Shown here piece after piece: positions 1 through 4,774 of a stretch of DNA of 12,269 nt. The DNA is from Gammaproteobacteria bacterium. GTDB taxonomy: Bacteria > Pseudomonadota > Gammaproteobacteria > Pseudomonadales > Azotimanducaceae. The DNA is taken from the NCBI GenBank assembly GCA_026706425.1, contig JAPOYW010000441.1, forward strand, positions 1 to 12,269. Reading direction: 5' to 3'. A program made the translations under genes and the position numbers. Below the pieces are notes generated by a model, which saw nothing but the letters and a program-made list of their open reading frames with translations, made no database searches and was not told the DNA's origin. Each line of letters starts with the position of its first letter. Position 1 is the first letter of the stretch.

Positions 1-554
1 TACGGTCGCACTAGTACCCACGGTGCTCTCGTTTCAATCTTGCGCCTGTTCACGTCGTCGAGGTGAGGATCGAGATAGTCTTCGCAGACGACAACCGTGA
101 GTTTTCGATCGCCAGTTCCCAACCGGGCGCCAGCATCTACGATGTGCCTCGACAACCGGCCGTCGTCGCCTTCAACCGCGAGGTTCGAGTCCTTGAGCTG
201 CTGTTCGACCCACCGAGGCGATGCGCCCAGCGACGACCAATAGGCCGCCCGGCGATGCTCCATGCCGTGATCGCCTGATACGACATAGCCCTTGGCGGAG
301 AGCGAAGCCACCGCGGCCAGAATGTCGTCGTCACCGTGCGAGCCCTCGAGCGCCGCCGTGATCGCCTCCAGCGAATGCCGACCGTCGAGCAGCGGCAGCA
401 GACTGCGATTGAGCTTGCCGTGCAGCAGGGTATTGAACGCTTCGGAAACCAGGAGCGTCTGCGCCTCGCCGATAGCCCGATACTGCAGGTGCGGGGCAAG
501 TACGGGAAGCTCAACGAGACCTTGGTCCGCAGGGGTCGTTCTGGTCAATGTCAT
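1..554 (-). CDS. TOMM cyclodehydratase / precursor leader-binding protein (3' end cut by window)
   Basis: This is probably the leader-binding (C, E1-like) part of a thiazole/oxazole-modified microcin cyclodehydratase, which docks the precursor leader and presents it to a YcaO domain that cyclises Cys/Ser/Thr in the cytoplasm. About 184 residues are visible before the window edge. Residues 16-60 read like the family's opening winged-helix region (LPVLAPHLQYRAIGEAQTLL, then LLPLLDGRHSLEAI), followed by LSAKGYVV near 85-92. AAYWSSLG near 103-110 and LTVVVCEDYLDPHLDDVNRR (residues 152-171) resemble the linker into the next domain of fused C-D proteins. The ATG overlaps the stop of the upstream AlkB-fusion gene by four bases (ATGA), so the two are translationally coupled. 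A YcaO domain would lie beyond position 1, either in this gene or the next. The assignment rests on remembered family pattern; no alignment was run. Confidence 0.85.
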   Translation of the reverse strand, partial: MTLTRTTPADQGLVELPVLAPHLQYRAIGEAQTLLVSEAFNTLLHGKLNRSLLPLLDGRHSLEAITAALEGSHGDDDILAAVASLSAKGYVVSGDHGMEHRRAAYWSSLGASPRWVEQQLKDSNLAVEGDDGRLSRHIVDAGARLGTGDRKLTVVVCEDYLDPHLDDVNRRKIETRAPWVLVRP

Positions 555-2947
555 GCGTGCGACAGAAGCGTGTCGATCCCTGCGGCAGCCCGCGCTGCGG
601 TTTGGGAGACCGCCGACTTCAGCGCGTCGAAGTCCTCGTGCCCGCAGGCGTTCGCAACAAGGGTCTGGACCTTCGGCCCCGCCGCGGCTGCGTCGAATCC
701 CTCCTCGCCGATGAGACGCGTGATTCCCTGCAAATCCCGCCACATGGCCGCGGCCTGCGCCAGCGACTCTCTACGCGCGCCATTGAACACTTGAGACGCG
801 GTTGGTGCCCGATCGCCTTGGCCGGCGTCGGCATCCGTCAATTGCAGGAGTCGCGCGATCCGCTCGATGTCGTTGAGCCCGCCTCGCATTTGCGCGTACG
901 TGGACACGCCGGCGTCGCCGGGGTTCTCCGGCGGTTCGCGCAACCGGGCGACGAGCGTCTCGTCCGCACTCCACCCGGCGACGACTTGGCGCCACGCTTC
1001 GTCGACCCGTTGCGCCACGCCGGAGTCGCCGCATTGGAACACGCAGCGCGCCCTGGCGACGACAGGGATCTGATCCGGAGGAGGGTTCCCGCAGCTTTCC
1101 GCCAGTTCGGAAAGCGGCGGTGCCAAGAGAAAGTCCGCGTCGGGCGGGATCGGCGAGAACAACAGGCTGTCCTTCGCCAAGTCAGTCAGCGCCTCCCGGA
1201 ACCGCCGGCACAGGCGTTCGTTCTCCCCAAACCGCCGGCCGTCGTGGACAAACAACATGTGGATCTCAACGCCGGGATAGGCCTCCCGGCTGGCGAGGTC
1301 GCCTAAACACATCGCAGCGACGCCATGCCCCTGCAAATGGCCGACCCGTTCGACAAAATCCGCGACCACGGCAGCCAGTACGGTGGAGATCGATGCTTCG
1401 GCAAGATTCGACAGCGCCGTCTGCGCCTCGGCGGGCGAGAGGTTTCCACGCAACACGTGCATGCCGATCTGAAAGGCCTTGTCGTTCGAGAAGTTCCGGA
1501 CGATCTCGGCGGAGTCCTTTGCATCGGCCGTGGGTAGCTCCGCGATCACCTCCCTCATTTCCCGAACGCCCATCTCACGGGTCCAATAGAGCCTTGCAAG
1601 CCCACGCCGCGCGATCGATTCGCTCTCCTCGTCCGGTCCGAATCCTTTCGGCAGATCCAGATCCGTGAATTCCCGGTCCTGCAGGTTGTCGAGAAGCTCT
1701 GGGTTGCGTTCGATCCATCTGGCGAGCCGAGGAGCGGCGCCGAATATCTCGACGATCGCCTCGAAGGCGTCGGGTCGGGCCGCGGTGATCGGGCTGTCGT
1801 AGGCGCTCCAGTCATCGATCTCCGGATAGAAGTGCTTGCGCCATCGCTCCACCAAGGGGTCCATCTTCTCGAACCAGCGCTTCGGTCGCAGGACGATGTT
1901 CATCATGTCAGCATAGGTTCCCGGCAATTCCGGGGATTCGGCGGGATCACGAGTCTGGAGCAGCGGATAATGGCGGCTCGCCATCGCATGATGGTCGGCA
2001 TGGCGCTGCATGTTGAAGAACATCCAGTTGCTGAACTTCCAGTCGGCGCTCCAGGAATGGCGTGGCATCACCTTTTCCCAGCGACCGTTCGGCAGGCGGA
2101 CCCGGCGCAGACCATAGTGTTGGAAGTAGTTGCTGATCTTCATCGAGAACACGCAGGAGAGACCGAGCAGGACAAAGACCAGGACGGCCCAGATTCCGCT
2201 CATCCAGAACACCAGCGCCCACCAGAAGGCAACAAAGATGCCATAGCGCCAGAACTGATTGCTGTAGTGCCACACCGGCAGTCGACGTCTTGCCAAGCGT
2301 TCGGCAGCGGACTTCCAGGAATTGGTCAGATTGCTGGCGATCTCCCTGGGGAAATACCGCCAGAAACTCTCCCCCTTTGGCGCGGATCCCACATCATGCG
2401 GCGTGCCGACCTTGGCGTGGTGGATGTAGAGATGCTCCGTGGCGTATTGGGGATAGGAGGCCGACGCAAGCAGGAATTCGCCGATGCGTCTCTCCCAGAT
2501 GGTGCGTCGGTGAATCATTTCGTGACCGACGACGAACACGGCTTGCGCCTCCATCGTCAGGAGGATCACCAGGACAATGTCTTCCCAAATCGCCAACTCC
2601 TTCGCGACGAGTATTTGCCACAGGCCGAAGATCAATGTCGGCGGCCAAAGAAACGCCCAGGTCCACACCGGGATGTTGTGCCACAAGAGGCGGCGTTCCG
2701 GCGTTTTGACCGGGTCCATGTTGCGTCCGTCCAGTCCTAGTGCCTTGTCGAGCGGGCCGGAAACACTCATGAAGAGAAAGGCGGGCAACAGCCACCAGCC
2801 GCCATGGATCGCGGCGAGGAAGAGCAATGGAAAAATGCCCAGCGGCAGATAGTGCGGCAGAGCGTTCCTAATCGACGGCTGGATGGACTGCGGGCTATCA
2901 GCCTTGTTCGGGCCTATGCCACCACCTACGGCTGAGTCTTCCGACAT
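551..2947 (-). CDS. AlkB-type membrane di-iron hydroxylase fused to a GlnE-like adenylyltransferase half
   Basis: The protein has 798 residues. Residues about 30-365 are an integral-membrane AlkB-family monooxygenase/desaturase with hydrophobic segments near 33-62, 92-114, 122-141 and 233-266. Its metal-binding histidine boxes are complete: HEMIH (142-146), EHLYIHH (171-177), NYFQHYGL (273-280, Gln where AlkB usually has Glu) and QRHADHH (314-320). These would hold a di-iron centre that hydroxylates or desaturates a lipophilic substrate. Residues about 396-798 resemble the C-terminal half of glutamine synthetase adenylyltransferase: FGAAPRLARWIERNPELLD (402-420), a helical stretch at 484-525, a nucleotidyltransferase core at 542-570, GGLNDIE (689-695) and a C-terminal helical domain. 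In the core, the expected S-D-x-D reads V-E-I-H (560-563), so adenylylation activity is doubtful. Standalone AlkB is about 400 residues and full GlnE about 950. The start follows a modest GAGAAG site. The gene overlaps the next by four bases. Confidence 0.88.
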   Translation of the reverse strand: MSEDSAVGGGIGPNKADSPQSIQPSIRNALPHYLPLGIFPLLFLAAIHGGWWLLPAFLFMSVSGPLDKALGLDGRNMDPVKTPERRLLWHNIPVWTWAFLWPPTLIFGLWQILVAKELAIWEDIVLVILLTMEAQAVFVVGHEMIHRRTIWERRIGEFLLASASYPQYATEHLYIHHAKVGTPHDVGSAPKGESFWRYFPREIASNLTNSWKSAAERLARRRLPVWHYSNQFWRYGIFVAFWWALVFWMSGIWAVLVFVLLGLSCVFSMKISNYFQHYGLRRVRLPNGRWEKVMPRHSWSADWKFSNWMFFNMQRHADHHAMASRHYPLLQTRDPAESPELPGTYADMMNIVLRPKRWFEKMDPLVERWRKHFYPEIDDWSAYDSPITAARPDAFEAIVEIFGAAPRLARWIERNPELLDNLQDREFTDLDLPKGFGPDEESESIARRGLARLYWTREMGVREMREVIAELPTADAKDSAEIVRNFSNDKAFQIGMHVLRGNLSPAEAQTALSNLAEASISTVLAAVVADFVERVGHLQGHGVAAMCLGDLASREAYPGVEIHMLFVHDGRRFGENERLCRRFREALTDLAKDSLLFSPIPPDADFLLAPPLSELAESCGNPPPDQIPVVARARCVFQCGDSGVAQRVDEAWRQVVAGWSADETLVARLREPPENPGDAGVSTYAQMRGGLNDIERIARLLQLTDADAGQGDRAPTASQVFNGARRESLAQAAAMWRDLQGITRLIGEEGFDAAAAGPKVQTLVANACGHEDFDALKSAVSQTAARAAAGIDTLLSHA
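554..1762 (-). other. GlnE-like (adenylyltransferase C-half) region of the AlkB fusion
   Basis: This marks the module inside the larger gene. Ungapped comparison with the remembered GlnE pattern G-R-E-x-x-Y-x-S-D-L-D-L-I-F-V-Y-D places E555 on the conserved Glu, E561 on the first catalytic Asp and H563 on the second (codons at 1265-1267 and 1259-1261). Downstream GGLNDIERIARLLQL matches the GlnE GGLxDIEF segment. The fold call is moderately firm. Loss of activity is inferred from the two substitutions, although Glu and His can still bind metal. Confidence 0.7.
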
Positions 2948-2988
2948 GGAAGCTTCTCTAACTCGTTCGTTGATCGCCCGAATCGATG

Positions 2989-3159
2989 CTAGATTGGCAG
3001 CAGGCGCGTGGGGGTGGCCGAAGCCGTGCGCGTAACGCGCACCACGGTTTCGTTCGCCAAACGTGTCGCCTCCATGGACAGCAAGACTTCATCGCGAAAG
3101 CACCTTACGTTCCGTGCCCAGAATCCGACCAAAGCGTTTCGCGCTCCGTCGTTGTCCAT
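2989..3159 (-). CDS. Small unknown protein, 56 residues; possible precursor peptide or hydroxylase partner
   Basis: I do not recognise this protein. It begins MDNDGARNALVGFWARNVRC, has an acidic/helical middle (CFRDEVLLSMEATRL) and ends in a tail rich in Thr, Ser and Arg (VVRVTRTASATPTRLLPI). The ATG at 3159 is chosen over an in-frame ATG at 3189 because GGAGGA lies six bases before it. Third codon positions are mostly G or C, as in neighbouring genes. It lies 41 bases upstream of the AlkB-fusion gene on the same strand. It has no Cys-x-x-Cys rubredoxin motif, no NHLP leader, no Gly-Gly site and no membrane segment. The hydroxylatable and cyclisable Ser/Thr tail beside a cyclodehydratase makes a TOMM precursor possible, but this is inference only. 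A short accessory protein for the neighbouring enzyme is an alternative. Confidence 0.6.
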   Translation of the reverse strand: MDNDGARNALVGFWARNVRCFRDEVLLSMEATRLANETVVRVTRTASATPTRLLPI

Positions 3160-3453
3160 GCTGTTTCCTCCGTCGCGCTGTTGATCCATGCGCAGGGGCT
3201 TTCCGACCCACGCGATCGATGGCCGAAGTGTAGACCCTTCAGCGTCTTTAGCGCGACTATTGCTCGCAGATCGGGTTTAGACTGGTGGATTGTCGTTCCG
3301 TGACCGGAAACTTGGCGAATAGCATGCAAACTCCCGCTCGGAAGTCGAAGGGGCTCGGATCCAGTGCGACGAAGGTCCAACGCATGACGGCAACACCGTC
3401 GTCTGTGACGAGATTTCAAGCGACCGACAACAAGGCGGCTTGAGTTGATGCCC
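3160..3453. other. Spacer without a convincing gene
   Basis: This is the longest stretch in the window without a supported gene. Minus-strand reading frames here are rich in Arg and Ser and look like chance openings. I see no strong stem followed by a T-run and no good pair of -35/-10 boxes. The best -10-like hexamer on the minus strand (TACACT, near 3230) lacks a matching -35. A small stem TTCCG/CGGAA with a four-base loop lies at 3296-3309. Its size suggests that the genes from 3159 down could have their own promoter or a processing site, but none is demonstrated. Confidence 0.4.
3166..3171 (-). promoter_or_regulatory. Strong ribosome-binding site of the 56-residue gene
   Basis: The minus strand reads GGAGGA followed by six bases and then ATG. 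This near-ideal Shine-Dalgarno site decides the start at 3159 and is the main evidence that the small gene is real. Confidence 0.75.
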
Positions 3454-4758
3454 CTACACACCCGACGCGCGCCCGCTCAGCGCCTCGGCGAGACGCTCCA
3501 ATGCCTCGAGACAGAATGCAGAGGTGACAGCCTCGGAGCCATGTCCGATCTGCCCGAATTGACCCCACTTCAGGGACTGGTCGCCGAACGCCAGGAACTC
3601 CGGCCAGCTGCCGTCGTCACGTTGCGACCCTAGGAGCCGTTCCAGCTCGCGTTTTGCGTCGATGCGTTCTAGCCCCCCGACGTTGTCGAGCGCCGTCACG
3701 GCCTGGGCGGTCTGAAGCATGTTGCCGAAACCACCCTTCTCATCGCGAAGATCCGCAATACGGTCGGCCAGTACGGGGCGGAGTTCTCCAAGCGCGGGTT
3801 GAGCACGAACCATGGCTCGGGTGATTGCGTAGTAGATCGAGACGGTGTCGGGATACCACTTGGACGAGCCACCAAGGCGTTCTTCGTCGATCAAGGCCGC
3901 AAGCCACCGTTGTGCATCCTTGGTAGCGGGACGGTCACCTAGGTAGGCGATGACATTCGCATTGACCACTGGATCGGCTTCGATTCGAAACGGCGCCACC
4001 ACGTTGGGCTCGTCTTCGTCCAGTACCCAGGTCATGAAACGCCCTTCCTCGTCCCGGTTTGCCAGCATTCGCGGGACGTTCCTTCCGAGCGAAATCCAGG
4101 GGTGTGTCCCAACCACCAGCGAACACAGGGTGCTGCTATCCAAGTCCTGGGGCAGGTGGCGGTAGTAGCGCCACAGTCCCGGGTATTCGATCGTCTCGGC
4201 AAGATACGCCTTGGTGGCGGAGCGGATGGCGTTTGCCCTGGGTTCGATGGAACTCTCAAGGGCCAGCGCGCAAAGCGCCGAGACAAAAGGGGGTCTTTCG
4301 TAGTGCCGTGGAATGCCGGGATCCGCCACGTTGAAACGGATGCAGTGCCACGCCCCGTTTTCGTCGATAGCGGACTCTAGGAATCCAAGGCCGCGGCGGA
4401 TGCTCTCCCTGGCCGCCTCGACGACGGTGTCGGAGGCAATCGCGCTCGCTCGCGCAGGTACGGGGGGACGCATCGGCGGGGCGGGGTCGTGCATCATCTT
4501 CTTGAGAAACTCGAGCGAGGTCGCACCGCCTCTCGCTTCCTCGCGTTCGGCATCGCTGAGTTTGCTGCGGGGCGGCAGTACGACATGCGATTCGGTGTGG
4601 GTTTCCTCGTGAACATGGAGCCCATGGTCGTCGGGGAGCGTCACGCCGAATTCGCGCTCGATCGTGTCTTTGGGGTTCCCAAGAAGACGTTCCCGGAAGC
4701 TGCTGTCCTTGCCAGCCCTCTTCACGAGGGCATCGGATAGGTCAAAGGGCTTTTTCAT
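3454..4758 (-). CDS. NHLP leader fused to a squalene-cyclase/prenyltransferase-fold protein
   Basis: The protein has 434 residues. Residues 1-78 match nitrile-hydratase-type RiPP leaders: an opening helix, FRERLLGNPKDTIEREFGV (21-39), a His/Glu-rich stretch, VVLPP (59-63), LSDAEREEARGG ending in Gly77-Gly78. Leaders of this family are bound by modifying enzymes and removed by C39 transporters at Gly-Gly. Instead of a short core, a proline-rich linker (91-103) leads to a domain of about 320 residues like class II terpenoid cyclases and prenyltransferases. It shows DLDSST (205-210), where cyclases have D-x-D-D-T, and a QW-type motif QRDDGSW (379-385). The second acid of the DxDD pair is lost (Asp-Ser-Ser), so protonation chemistry is uncertain. 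The gene starts 16 bases after the ABC gene, without an obvious ribosome-binding site, suggesting coupling. It may be an exported cargo protein, a leader-docked enzyme, or a carrier. The leader call is firm; the function is not. Confidence 0.85.
   Translation of the reverse strand: MKKPFDLSDALVKRAGKDSSFRERLLGNPKDTIEREFGVTLPDDHGLHVHEETHTESHVVLPPRSKLSDAEREEARGGATSLEFLKKMMHDPAPPMRPPVPARASAIASDTVVEAARESIRRGLGFLESAIDENGAWHCIRFNVADPGIPRHYERPPFVSALCALALESSIEPRANAIRSATKAYLAETIEYPGLWRYYRHLPQDLDSSTLCSLVVGTHPWISLGRNVPRMLANRDEEGRFMTWVLDEDEPNVVAPFRIEADPVVNANVIAYLGDRPATKDAQRWLAALIDEERLGGSSKWYPDTVSIYYAITRAMVRAQPALGELRPVLADRIADLRDEKGGFGNMLQTAQAVTALDNVGGLERIDAKRELERLLGSQRDDGSWPEFLAFGDQSLKWGQFGQIGHGSEAVTSAFCLEALERLAEALSGRASGV
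4525..4758 (-). other. NHLP-type leader segment with Gly-Gly cleavage site
   Basis: This region encodes residues 1-78 of the cyclase-fold fusion. It has the amphipathic N-terminal helix, the LPDDHGLHVHEET strand region, the LPP turn and a Gly77-Gly78 end preceded by LSDAEREEA, all in the order and spacing known for nitrile-hydratase leader peptides. It is the only such leader in the window. It sits directly beside the two NHLM exporters that would read it. Confidence 0.85.
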
Positions 4759-4774
4759 CGCTTCGGTATCCCGA

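Noticed and set aside
1832..2740. Plus-strand reading frame of about 300 residues
   Set aside because: It lies opposite the AlkB domain whose histidine boxes are intact, so it is a shadow frame.
3160..3189. Earlier ATG for the small gene, giving 66 residues
   Set aside because: The internal ATG at 3159 has a much better Shine-Dalgarno site, which would lie inside the longer version.
3200..3260. Possible promoter with a TACACT -10-like box
   Set aside because: No acceptable -35 box at 16-18 bases; a single hexamer match is expected by chance.
3105..3461. 118-residue minus-strand reading frame covering the spacer
   Set aside because: It is rich in Arg and Ser, overlaps the 56-residue gene in another frame and has no good ribosome-binding site.
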